Source of the DNA: Bacteroidota bacterium
GTDB lineage: Bacteria > Bacteroidota > Ignavibacteria > SZUA-365
DNA length: 28,387 nt
NCBI GenBank assembly: GCA_018224345.1
Contig: JAGTUW010000203.1
Location: 1-28,387, forward strand
Direction: 5' to 3'
In this document: positions 13,840-21,514 of the stretch, in pieces
Layout of the letters: every line of letters starts with the position of its first letter
Position numbering within the stretch: position 1 is the first letter of the stretch
Made by a program: the position numbers and the translations under genes
Notes under the pieces: generated by a model
What the model was told of the DNA's origin: nothing
Seen by the model: the letters and a program-made list of their open reading frames with translations, nothing else
The model's database searches: none

Positions 13840-16800
13840 GTGAGTATCAGGCCCATGAACGATGCCACCATCCAAGGCTATATCAAATCACCAGCGGAAC
13901 TGGATATCGCTGCGCGGTATCTTGACCGGGCTCTGGCACGAACACCTTCACCGCAGAAGCGATTTCTTCTCATAACGGAATTCTGGTCCCATACAGAAGC
14001 ATTGCCACGATCATGGGTTTCAAGTTATCTTCTGCCACTGGCACCTTCCTTCATTGAACTTCTCTACCTTCCCTCTCTGAGCAATCTCTCTGCGAACATT
14101 TGGCGTAACGCCTACGCATTTCTGCATTATATCGAAGAACAGAAATTCTACGCTTCGCAGGAAGAGCTGTCCTCAGCAACTGCGTTTGCCATAGAACACG
14201 TCATTCGCTCACACGCCTATGTATCCGCCCTGCGCGAATTGCATCAGTTCCTTCTGCAATACAACTGGCTCGATCGTGCATTGGACGCAGCGGCGTGGAC
14301 TGCAGTCTTCGCTGCTTCGACCACGGCCTTCGGCCTGTTCAAAAGCTATGTCACGGTACTACAGGAGCATGAAGCTGAAAAGGCCGTCTTGTTTACTGCA
14401 GTGCTTGAACAGTGGCGGGATTTTCGCAACCGTGATCACGCTTTGGCAGTCATCATGCTCGAAACTGACGGGGAGGATCGTTATGCGGCTGGACGCGTCT
14501 TACTGATGGATGTTCTCCCCCGGGTGGGTCAACAGGGTGAGGATGACATTCATAATCAGCTCGGTGATCAGGGACATGAAACACTTGAACAGATTAAACG
14601 TGCCCAGCGGATCGCCGGGGAGATGATAGCCGTGCGCTTCGGGAAAACGCCGCCAGAATTGCGGTATCAGTTTTCCGTGCCTGAAAGCAGTGCCCTCATC
14701 GTCGGAGGGTCGCTTGGATGCGCCGTCACTGCAGGGATTGCGGCTCGACAGACACAGTACCTGAATTTCTCTGAACGTTGGACACTTCCCTCAACTGTAT
14801 CTTGCGTAGGGAGTCTTGCGGCGGACGGGACGTTGGAGGCAGGACAATGGCATGTCATAGAGAAAAAGCTGCGCGTTGCATTCTCCTCACCTCTCGAGAA
14901 AATCGGCATCCCGGCCGTGCATCGTGAGGCTGCGTTGCTCTTTGTTCAGCAACTGCAACGAGAATATCCCAATCGCCGGCTTGAAGTGTTCGGCCTTTCC
15001 AATGTCAGGGAACTGCTTGACATGGAGAGTATCATCATCGTTACGCGACGAGGCAGGGCCGAGCGGATCGGGGAATATGCCCGCCGCCACAGTGTCCCAT
15101 TGCTGCTCCTGCTTGTCGTCGTCCTCTTCGGTGGTGGGGGCTATTTCGCTTATCGGGCATTTTACGACTACCCCAATCTGGAACATGCCAGAGGACTCGT
15201 CGTCGGCACAGGATCAATTGTCTACAATCCGAAAGATTCACTCATCTGGTGTTTCCGCGACGGTGAGAGAGTCGTCAGCAACAGGATCACCTTCGGAGAT
15301 ATAGAAGTCGGAGACGGGTTCACGCGTCAATTCCATATATGGAATATGACACCTGTAGATCAGAAAATACGGATATCTATCGAGGGGGCGGATGCAGGCG
15401 ACTGGTATACCACACAGGGCGGGGATCCGCTTCACGTCCCTTCTGCCGGAAGCGCACTGGTCGCGGTGATGTTTGCACCCCGCAATGAAGGAATGCAGAA
15501 GGAGGCAGAATTAGTATTACGGGATGCACGAACAGAAAAACGCCGATATGCTCTGCTTCTTCAGGCATCGGCTGGTCGTCCGCTCAGTGCCGGATATGCC
15601 CTGCGCTTCGACGGGATCGACGATCAGCTCCACTTCGGACAGCGCAGCACGGCATTCGACCTGACCGCGACAGCGAGCAGGCAGGCGACATTCGAATGCT
15701 GGTTGCGGCCAACCGCACCATTGCGCAACATGATGATACTTCACAATGGACAACGGCACCAGGATGCTCCTGATATAGAAGATCTCTTCCTGGGGTTCAT
15801 TTCACCGGATACTCTGTATTATCGTGTCGGATCAGTGATACGGATGTTCGTGCTGACGGGAAACAAGGTCGCGGCAGTAGGGGACTGGACGCATCTTGCG
15901 CTAGCGATTTCATTGCCTCAACGGAGAATCGCTGTGTATATCAACGGTGAGGAAATCGACAACAGTACAGTGGACATCCTCTTCGATGGACCGGGAATGC
16001 CCTTCGTCACCATAGGTGCTCGCAACACCGGGAAATCGTCGGATCTTCACTTCCAGGGTGACATGGATGAAATCCGGCTCTGGCATACCTTCCGGAGTGC
16101 GACTCAGATGCGTCACGATATGCATAGACGTGTCTCAGGACTGGCAGCGGGACTCGCGGGTTACTGGGATATGGACATGGCAACCGAGAATATCGCCTTC
16201 AATGCCAATAAGTTTGCGCACAGCGGCGCATTGCTGTATCGCCCTGCGTTGATACGTTCCGATCTCGCTCTTGAGAAGACGGAAGCTGATGTCCGGCTCG
16301 TTGCTGATCACAGGGATGGCTCGGCCCTTGAATTGCAGCCAGGTCGATATCTCGTTTGTTTTCGTCCCGTTCTGCCCCCGCGAGGGCCTGCAAGTTTTGC
16401 ATTCCGTTTCTACGAAGGCGAGAAGCAATCGATACACTTCAACTACGTACTCAGAAACCAGGGATGGATTTCGATCGAGAGCAACATGCTGTTCACCATG
16501 GAGAAGAAGCTGCCGCATACCATTGCACCGGGATGGCACCTTGGCGTCTGCACCGTTACAGCGGAGGGGCAGGCAACGTTCTATCTCGATGGTGAAATCC
16601 TCTCGGATGCGAGGACAGTGCCTGAAGGCGGGCAGAACTGGCATCAGCGTTTCGAGGGAATGATGCTGGGCTTTCGCTTTGACAGGGAACAACAACTTGC
16701 ATCGAAGTATTATGACTGGTATTATCCTACACTATCACATTCACGGACTTACCAATCCCTGCACGTCTGGTCGCGCCTGCTTCGTCCGTCCGAGATTGCC

Positions 16801-16944
16801 GGGATGCATACGAATGATACGGTTCCAGGAGATGAACTGGTTGCGTCGTGGACCTTGGATCGTCTGCCGGACAGAAATAACAACATAAGCGATACGGTGG
16901 CTGGACACCATCTCCATATCAAGAAGGTATTGGGATGGAGGTGA
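13840..16944 (+). CDS. Multidomain membrane protein: novel N-domain, Lon-like domain, TM helix, ASH/Ig-like and LamG-like domains (gene C)
   Basis: 1034 residues from GTG 13840; ATG 13855 is an alternative. Residues 17-101 form a helical domain repeated in gene D. About 255-395 match the Lon (S16) protease fold: YQFSVPESSALIVGGSLG aligns with the Lon catalytic-serine region (S291), then CVGSLAADGTLEAG and VIEKKLRVAF align with the catalytic-lysine helix (K343), then IGIPAVHREA and FGLSNVRELLD. No AAA+ ATPase domain is present. A basic stretch (RRGRAERIGEYARRHS) precedes one TM helix (about 419-440), so the N-terminal half should be cytoplasmic. Outside are an ASH/DUF1573-like beta domain (483-577) and two LamG-like domains (about 585-790 and 815-1005; marks include YALRFDGIDD, WTHLALAIS, GDMDEIRLWH, LHVWSRLLRP). 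Probable role: envelope sensor controlling a cytoplasmic protease-like domain. Substrate and ligand are unknown. Confidence 0.8.
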   Translation: MSIRPMNDATIQGYIKSPAELDIAARYLDRALARTPSPQKRFLLITEFWSHTEALPRSWVSSYLLPLAPSFIELLYLPSLSNLSANIWRNAYAFLHYIEEQKFYASQEELSSATAFAIEHVIRSHAYVSALRELHQFLLQYNWLDRALDAAAWTAVFAASTTAFGLFKSYVTVLQEHEAEKAVLFTAVLEQWRDFRNRDHALAVIMLETDGEDRYAAGRVLLMDVLPRVGQQGEDDIHNQLGDQGHETLEQIKRAQRIAGEMIAVRFGKTPPELRYQFSVPESSALIVGGSLGCAVTAGIAARQTQYLNFSERWTLPSTVSCVGSLAADGTLEAGQWHVIEKKLRVAFSSPLEKIGIPAVHREAALLFVQQLQREYPNRRLEVFGLSNVRELLDMESIIIVTRRGRAERIGEYARRHSVPLLLLLVVVLFGGGGYFAYRAFYDYPNLEHARGLVVGTGSIVYNPKDSLIWCFRDGERVVSNRITFGDIEVGDGFTRQFHIWNMTPVDQKIRISIEGADAGDWYTTQGGDPLHVPSAGSALVAVMFAPRNEGMQKEAELVLRDARTEKRRYALLLQASAGRPLSAGYALRFDGIDDQLHFGQRSTAFDLTATASRQATFECWLRPTAPLRNMMILHNGQRHQDAPDIEDLFLGFISPDTLYYRVGSVIRMFVLTGNKVAAVGDWTHLALAISLPQRRIAVYINGEEIDNSTVDILFDGPGMPFVTIGARNTGKSSDLHFQGDMDEIRLWHTFRSATQMRHDMHRRVSGLAAGLAGYWDMDMATENIAFNANKFAHSGALLYRPALIRSDLALEKTEADVRLVADHRDGSALELQPGRYLVCFRPVLPPRGPASFAFRFYEGEKQSIHFNYVLRNQGWISIESNMLFTMEKKLPHTIAPGWHLGVCTVTAEGQATFYLDGEILSDARTVPEGGQNWHQRFEGMMLGFRFDREQQLASKYYDWYYPTLSHSRTYQSLHVWSRLLRPSEIAGMHTNDTVPGDELVASWTLDRLPDRNNNISDTVAGHHLHIKKVLGWR

Positions 16945-16959
16945 TATTCTGGAGATCAT

Positions 16960-17265
16960 ATGAAGAACAGGCCCATTGAAACCCCCGCGGAGCTTGATGG
17001 AGCTGCGAACGCGCTTGCCTCGTCACTTCGCGCCTTGCGGTCTCCGCATTTGCAGCTCCAGACGCTGATTGCGTTCTATGATGATATCACGCATCTGCGC
17101 AATGCCTGGAAGGTCGCATATCTGCTTCCACACCGCCGTATGCTCATTCGTCTCCTGATTCATCCATATACACAGGGAGGTCACCCACGACTCTGGGTTT
17201 CGGCCCTGCGTTTTCTGCGGGAAGTGACACAGCGGCAGAGCGAAAGCGGCCGATCCACCACTTGA
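16960..17265 (+). CDS. Stand-alone copy of the gene C N-terminal domain (gene D), probably the head of a collapsed paralogue
   Basis: 101 residues, starting 15 bp after gene C with GGAG 5 nt upstream, so it looks translatable. Residues 8-92 align without gaps to residues 17-101 of C, with 26 of 85 positions identical by my count. Shared blocks include PAELD-x-AA, SP, YLLP, I-x-LL and the late W-x2-A-x2-FL. There is no Lon-like, TM or LamG part in this frame. It ends in an unrelated SESGRSTT, and a second frame just downstream shows a LamG-like fragment. Either it is a functional small partner or competitor of C, able to pair through the shared domain, or it is the remaining 5' end of a deleted second receptor gene. 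Confidence 0.65.
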   Translation: MKNRPIETPAELDGAANALASSLRALRSPHLQLQTLIAFYDDITHLRNAWKVAYLLPHRRMLIRLLIHPYTQGGHPRLWVSALRFLREVTQRQSESGRSTT

Positions 17266-17332
17266 TCATCTCGTGGCCTATTGGCGCTTCGATCACCCGC
17301 CGACAGGCGCTCTCAATGTCGGTCTATCGCCT
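17228..17332 (+). pseudogene. Relic of a LamG-type C-terminus
   Basis: In the frame opening after the stop at 17225-17227, the translation contains DPPLDHLVAYWRFDHPPTG. This resembles the linker and end of LamG-type proteins, and the C-terminus of gene C (GDELVASWTLDRLPD), with identities at D, L, V, A, W and D. It has no start of its own and lies directly behind the N-domain ORF of gene D in another frame. That is what a large internal deletion of a gene C paralogue would leave. The fragment is short, so chance similarity is possible. Confidence 0.4.
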
Positions 17333-17357
17333 GAGAACCTGTATTTCCTGTTATCAG

Positions 17358-17388
17358 TTTGCGGAGGGGCAGGAAAATCCCGTACTTT
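17358..17388 (+). promoter_or_regulatory. Possible promoter of the DUF885 gene
   Basis: TTTG at 17358-17361 and TACTTTAAA from 17383, 21 bp apart, resemble the Bacteroidota -33/-7 pair (TTTG and TAnnTTTG). The -7 part is similar to TACCTTTTAAA before greA. This is a weak call. Confidence 0.3.
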
Positions 17389-17416
17389 AAATACTGTTCT
17401 GTTATATGGATTGTAC

Positions 17417-19174
17417 ATGAAAATATTCGTTCTTCTCACAATTCCCGTTCTGATACTTTTTTCATCCTGTGCGTCTGATCCGCGCAGTGATGCCGATATC
17501 AGTTTCGAGCAATTTGCCGATCGCTTCCTTGAGCGATATCTCGCAATGTATCCCGAGCAATCGACCAATCTCGGCGATCATCGCTACGATGTCTTCATGA
17601 ATGAGTCCTCCCGTGAAGCGATGAAAGCGCAGGCAGTGTTCTTTGAAGCCTGCCTCGACACCTTGCGCAGCTTGCGTGTCGAAACACTTTCCCCGCAGCA
17701 CATGGTCGACTATGATATCCTTCAGTGCATGCTGGAACGAACGCTGTTCCAGCTTACGGAATTGCGTGAGTGGGAGTGGAATCCGCTCGTTTATAATACC
17801 GGAGAGGCTATTTACGCTCTGATCGCACGGGATTTTGCTCCGCTGGACGATCGGATGCGATCGGTAGTTTCACGGCTTCGCGCCATTCCCGCCGTCCTGG
17901 AGGCGGCACGGAATAACCTGAACGCGCCACCGTTCATCCATACGGAAACCGCCTTGCTTCAGAATAATGGGACGATCGCGCTGCTGAACAACTCTTTGCA
18001 ACCGTTTATCGATCAGTGCGATACAGTGTTGCAGCAGGATGTGCTCGTTGCGCGTGAGCATGCCGTCGCGGCACTGGAGGATTATGGTGCATGGTTGCGA
18101 CGGGATCTCATGCAGCGATCCACAGGTGATTTTCGCCTGGGAAAGAAGATGTATGCGAAAAAATTCGCCCTGCGACTTGACACGGATATGGCGCCCGAAC
18201 GGCTGCTGGTTCATGCGGAACGGGAACTCGAAATCACAACCCGATTGATGCATTCCGTTGCCTCGCGCCTTCATTCCACGCTGTTTCAACAGGATCCGAT
18301 ACCGGAGGATTCCGTAGAATTGATTCGTCGCGTACTGAATCGTCTCGCGGAGCATGCTCCGAACGATGAAAACATCGTTGATCATGCCCGCGAGGCCCTG
18401 GAAGAAGCACGGCTTTTCGTTGCGGAACGGCAGCTCGTGACCCTGCCCGTCGAACCGATCAGGATTATTGTCATGCCGGAATTCCAGCGGGGAGTCGCGG
18501 TAGCGTATTGCGATGCCCCCGGGGCGCTGGAGAAAAACGGAGATACTTTCTTCGCTATCGCTCCGACACCGGAGGATTGGACACCTGCGCGTCGGAAGTC
18601 CTTCTACCGTGAATACAACGAGTACATGTTGAAAAACCTGACGATTCATGAAGCTGTTCCCGGGCATTATCTGCAATTGGCAGCCGCGAATCGCGCGGAA
18701 ACACCAACGCTGCTGCGTGCTGTTTTTCCCAGTGGTGTATTCGCCGAGGGCTGGGCCACCTACACCGAGCAGATGATGGTTGACGAAGGGTTCGGTGGTC
18801 CCGAACTGCATATGCAGGTACTGAAAATGCGTCTCCGCCTTCTGATCAATGCGATTATCGATCAACGTATTCATACCATGAATATGAGCGAACGTGAAGC
18901 GATGCAATTGATGATGGAGCGTGGTTTCCAGGAAGAAGGGGAGGCCGCCGGGAAATGGCGTCGCGCCTGTCTGACGTCGGCGCAACTGAGCACCTATTTC
19001 TACGGGAATATGCGTATCAATGAGATTCGACGCCGGGCGGAACGCAGGGACGATACCGAATTCTCTTTACGCACATTTCACGATGAACTGCTGTCGTTCG
19101 GTACAATTTCACCGAAATATTTGCCAATGATTATGAAACTGCCCACGGAACCTGCACCTGTCGCAGCGATGTAG
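17417..19174 (+). CDS. DUF885-family metallopeptidase-like lipoprotein
   Basis: 585 residues from ATG 17417. This start is chosen because it opens a signal sequence, MKIFVLLTIPVLILFSSC, ending in a lipobox-like site with C18; the frame is open further upstream, but only through the LamG relic. After lipidation the protein should sit in the envelope. It belongs to DUF885, zinc peptidase-like proteins with a largely helical fold. The diagnostic HEAVPGH is at 411-417 (two His and the Glu of the active site), with the third ligand E444 in FAEGWATYTEQM. Early motifs include YPEQSTNLGDHRYD and the late YFYGNMRI. Substrates of most members are unknown, though dipeptide or short-peptide hydrolysis is likely. 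It is transcribed from its own weakly predicted promoter. Confidence 0.93.
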   Translation: MKIFVLLTIPVLILFSSCASDPRSDADISFEQFADRFLERYLAMYPEQSTNLGDHRYDVFMNESSREAMKAQAVFFEACLDTLRSLRVETLSPQHMVDYDILQCMLERTLFQLTELREWEWNPLVYNTGEAIYALIARDFAPLDDRMRSVVSRLRAIPAVLEAARNNLNAPPFIHTETALLQNNGTIALLNNSLQPFIDQCDTVLQQDVLVAREHAVAALEDYGAWLRRDLMQRSTGDFRLGKKMYAKKFALRLDTDMAPERLLVHAERELEITTRLMHSVASRLHSTLFQQDPIPEDSVELIRRVLNRLAEHAPNDENIVDHAREALEEARLFVAERQLVTLPVEPIRIIVMPEFQRGVAVAYCDAPGALEKNGDTFFAIAPTPEDWTPARRKSFYREYNEYMLKNLTIHEAVPGHYLQLAAANRAETPTLLRAVFPSGVFAEGWATYTEQMMVDEGFGGPELHMQVLKMRLRLLINAIIDQRIHTMNMSEREAMQLMMERGFQEEGEAAGKWRRACLTSAQLSTYFYGNMRINEIRRRAERRDDTEFSLRTFHDELLSFGTISPKYLPMIMKLPTEPAPVAAM

Positions 19175-19183
19175 GAACGGGCT

Positions 19184-20302
19184 GTGCATATGAACACACT
19201 TCCCCCATCGCTCACAGACATGCTCACCGGCGGCGATCTCGATGCCGAGAGTTCCACGCACGTGCTGAAGCTTGCCACGATGTATCAACGGTATTTCAAT
19301 GAGCAGGTGACAGACTTCACAGCGCTGAAAGGAGATGCCTCAGATCGAAGAATATTCCGGATTGCGGGGGAAGGACACAGAGCGATCGGGATTATCGGTC
19401 CGCATCTTGAGGAAAACCGCGCCTTCATCGGGTTCGCACGCAGCTTCCGCTCTGCGGGTCTTTCTGTTCCGGAAATCTACAGCGTCAGCCGGGATGAGCA
19501 TCTCTACCTGGAAGAGGATCTTGGTGACGTGACACTCGCAAGTTGGCAGGAAGCGTTGCCGGCGTCAGGATGGCGCGAAGAAATGCAGACCATGTACACG
19601 CGTGTGCTGAAGGAATTGCTGCGTTTCCAGTATGACGCCGCCGGGAAGATCGATTATTCCCTGTGTTACCAATCAACGGCGTTCGATGCGGCTGCGATGT
19701 TGCGGGATGTTGATTATTTCCGGGATCATGTGCTTGAACGCCTGCTCGTTATCGACTGGGACACAGCAGGGTTTGTCCGGGATACACGGAAACTCATCGA
19801 TCTGCTCGCAGGCACGGCGCGCAATGCCTTTCTTTATCGGGATTTTCAATCACGCAATATCATGATACGGGAAGGAAGCCCCTGCTTCATCGATTTCCAA
19901 TCCGGTCGCCGTGGTGCGCCCCATTACGATGTTGCTGCGCTGCTGTACGATTCCCGCAATCGCCTGGATGAGGCCGACCGCATGCTCCTGGTTTCCCGCT
20001 ATTGCGAAATGCTGAGGGAAAAGACACCTGCGACAAGCCGGGATTACGATCATCCCGGTTTTCTCTATCTCTTCCATGGCTTTGTCGTTTTGCGGCTCAT
20101 GCAGGCACTCGGGGCCTTTGCCAATCTGGGACTCAACAAAGGCAAGCCCGCGTTCCTGCAATTGATCCCTTCACGTTTGCAAGCACTCAGAGAATTGTTG
20201 CGTGAAGCGGAGATCATGCGGAAACTCCCGGTATTGCGCGAACTGCTGCTTACCCTTGCCGTTGATCCCGCATCTTTGTCCATTCCCGAAGGACACAGCT
20301 GA
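19184..20302 (+). CDS. amgK: AmgK-like sugar kinase (aminoglycoside phosphotransferase fold)
   Basis: 372 residues from GTG 19184 (AGGA 7 nt upstream; ATG 19190 possible). It has a protein-kinase-like fold of the APH family. The N-lobe motif LKGDASDRRIFRI is the GDAS-x-R-x(2)-R signature of the AmgK/anomeric MurNAc-GlcNAc kinase group. The catalytic loop is YRDFQSRNIMI with D220 and N225 (Tyr replaces the usual His of HRD), and the metal-binding FIDFQSGRRG follows with D237. The C-terminal helices contain YHGF-like FHGFVVLRLMQALGAF. It overlaps by one base with a RapZ C-terminal-domain gene and is followed by a MurU-like gene. Together they suggest phosphorylation of a recycled cell-wall amino sugar at C1. 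The gene symbol is by family and context. Confidence 0.8.
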   Translation: MHMNTLPPSLTDMLTGGDLDAESSTHVLKLATMYQRYFNEQVTDFTALKGDASDRRIFRIAGEGHRAIGIIGPHLEENRAFIGFARSFRSAGLSVPEIYSVSRDEHLYLEEDLGDVTLASWQEALPASGWREEMQTMYTRVLKELLRFQYDAAGKIDYSLCYQSTAFDAAAMLRDVDYFRDHVLERLLVIDWDTAGFVRDTRKLIDLLAGTARNAFLYRDFQSRNIMIREGSPCFIDFQSGRRGAPHYDVAALLYDSRNRLDEADRMLLVSRYCEMLREKTPATSRDYDHPGFLYLFHGFVVLRLMQALGAFANLGLNKGKPAFLQLIPSRLQALRELLREAEIMRKLPVLRELLLTLAVDPASLSIPEGHS

Positions 20303-20697
20303 TGCTTCATATCGACATTTATTCTTTTGGTTATCATCGCTCCGGGATGCCTTCTGATCCGGGAGGACATGGCGGGGGCTTTGTCTTTGACTGCCGTGTG
20401 CTGCCGAATCCGGGCAGGCAAGCGCATCTCGCCCGGTTGACAGGGCTCGATGGGGAGGTGAAAGATCTTCTGCAAGGTGTCGAGGAAGTCGGGGAATTTC
20501 TCTCACATGTGCTTGCACTTGTTGAGACGACCGCGAAAACGTACCAGATGCGTGGGTTTACGTATCTGCAAGTGTCATTCGGTTGTACCGGGGGACAACA
20601 TCGTTCCGTATACTCTGCGGAACATATCGCGGGGCTGCTTCGTCAACTCGGTTTTCATGTTACCGTTACACATACCGAACGGGCCTCATGGCAGTGA
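20302..20697 (+). CDS. Stand-alone RapZ C-terminal domain protein
   Basis: 131 residues. The family signatures are complete: FVFDCRVLPNPGR near residue 31, LTGLDGEVKDLL, and GCTGGQHRSVYSAEHIA near residue 91, the loop that in E. coli RapZ contributes to glucosamine-6-phosphate binding. The N-terminal P-loop kinase domain of full RapZ is absent. It overlaps the kinase gene by one base (TGATG) upstream and the nucleotidyltransferase gene by 10 bp downstream. In many Bacteroidota this domain is fused to the phosphotransferase; here the two are separate reading frames. It likely senses an amino-sugar phosphate and modulates the adjacent enzymes, which is inference from the E. coli domain. Confidence 0.9.
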   Translation: MLHIDIYSFGYHRSGMPSDPGGHGGGFVFDCRVLPNPGRQAHLARLTGLDGEVKDLLQGVEEVGEFLSHVLALVETTAKTYQMRGFTYLQVSFGCTGGQHRSVYSAEHIAGLLRQLGFHVTVTHTERASWQ

Positions 20698-21425
20698 AAG
20701 GAATGATACTTGCAGCAGGCTATGGGACCAGACTGGCAGCGTTGACCAGGTATTGTCCCAAGGCCCTGCTGCCGGTGTCGGGAATCCCCATGATTCATTT
20801 CGCCGTCGAGAAGCTGAAACGCGCGGGCTGCCGGGAACTGATTGTCAACGCCCATCACTTCGCGGATCAAATCATAGAGTACTTCCAGCAGACCGACGCA
20901 GGTGTGCCGGTGCACGTGCTCCGCGAACCCGATATCCTCGGAACCGGTGGCGCTGTGTTGCATGCCGCGCCATTGCTGAAAGATGAGGATGTCTTTCTGC
21001 TCTACAATGCGGACATAGTCACGGATGCCGATCTTCAAGCGCTCCTTTTACCCCACACCGGGAGTGCGGGCAGCAGGAAACTGCTGGCGACGCTTCTGGT
21101 CAACCGGAGAGAAACCCGCAGAGCATTACTCTTTGACTCACGCATGCAGTTCCTTGGAAAGGAAGTCTGGCTGAACGATGCGCAATCTCTTGCCGGCGAC
21201 GTGCGGCGTCTTGGCTTCTGTGGCGTCCATGCGATCAGTGGAGAACTGTTCCGTCTTGGTCTTACGGAAGGATTCAGCGACATCTTTGATCTGTATCGCT
21301 ACGGCATGGATCGCGGATGCACGTTGCATGGTGTTCTCTCGGAAGCGTATTGGACGGACCTTGGAACCCCGGATCGCATCGCGGCGCATGAGTCATATAT
21401 GAGACAACATAATCGTACTGTATGA
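20688..21425 (+). CDS. murU: MurU-like sugar-1-phosphate nucleotidyltransferase
   Basis: 245 residues from ATG 20688 (MAVKGMILAAG), overlapping the upstream gene by 10 bp; the frame is open further upstream but only over the RapZ-C gene. It has a GT-A-like nucleotidyltransferase fold: ILAAGYGTRLAALT-x3-PKALLPV at 7-30, the signature of NTP-binding sugar nucleotidyltransferases, then ILGTGGAVLHA, the metal-binding YNADIVTDAD, and a late YWTDLGTPDR. This length, with no hexapeptide-repeat acetyltransferase tail, matches MurU (MurNAc-1-P uridylyltransferase) and some mannose-1-P guanylyltransferases. Next to an AmgK-like kinase, UDP-MurNAc salvage is the preferred reading; the nucleotide and sugar cannot be proven from sequence. 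Confidence 0.8.
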   Translation: MAVKGMILAAGYGTRLAALTRYCPKALLPVSGIPMIHFAVEKLKRAGCRELIVNAHHFADQIIEYFQQTDAGVPVHVLREPDILGTGGAVLHAAPLLKDEDVFLLYNADIVTDADLQALLLPHTGSAGSRKLLATLLVNRRETRRALLFDSRMQFLGKEVWLNDAQSLAGDVRRLGFCGVHAISGELFRLGLTEGFSDIFDLYRYGMDRGCTLHGVLSEAYWTDLGTPDRIAAHESYMRQHNRTV

Positions 21426-21514
21426 TTACTAAGCATATTAAGATAAAGCACGCAGAATAATGTCATGTCGCCCGGACTGATTATCTCTTTCTTCGTAAAT
21501 GCGTATGTTTCACT

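Noticed and set aside
17273..17416. In-frame extension of the DUF885 protein
   Set aside because: The upstream codons encode the LamG-like relic; the lipoprotein signal sequence begins at 17417.
17870..18985. 371-codon minus-strand open frame
   Set aside because: Lies wholly opposite the DUF885 gene; its translation has no recognisable motif and reflects the codon pattern of the true gene.
20583..20687. Longer start of the MurU-like gene
   Set aside because: Covers the conserved end of the RapZ-C gene in another frame and precedes the family's usual N-terminus.
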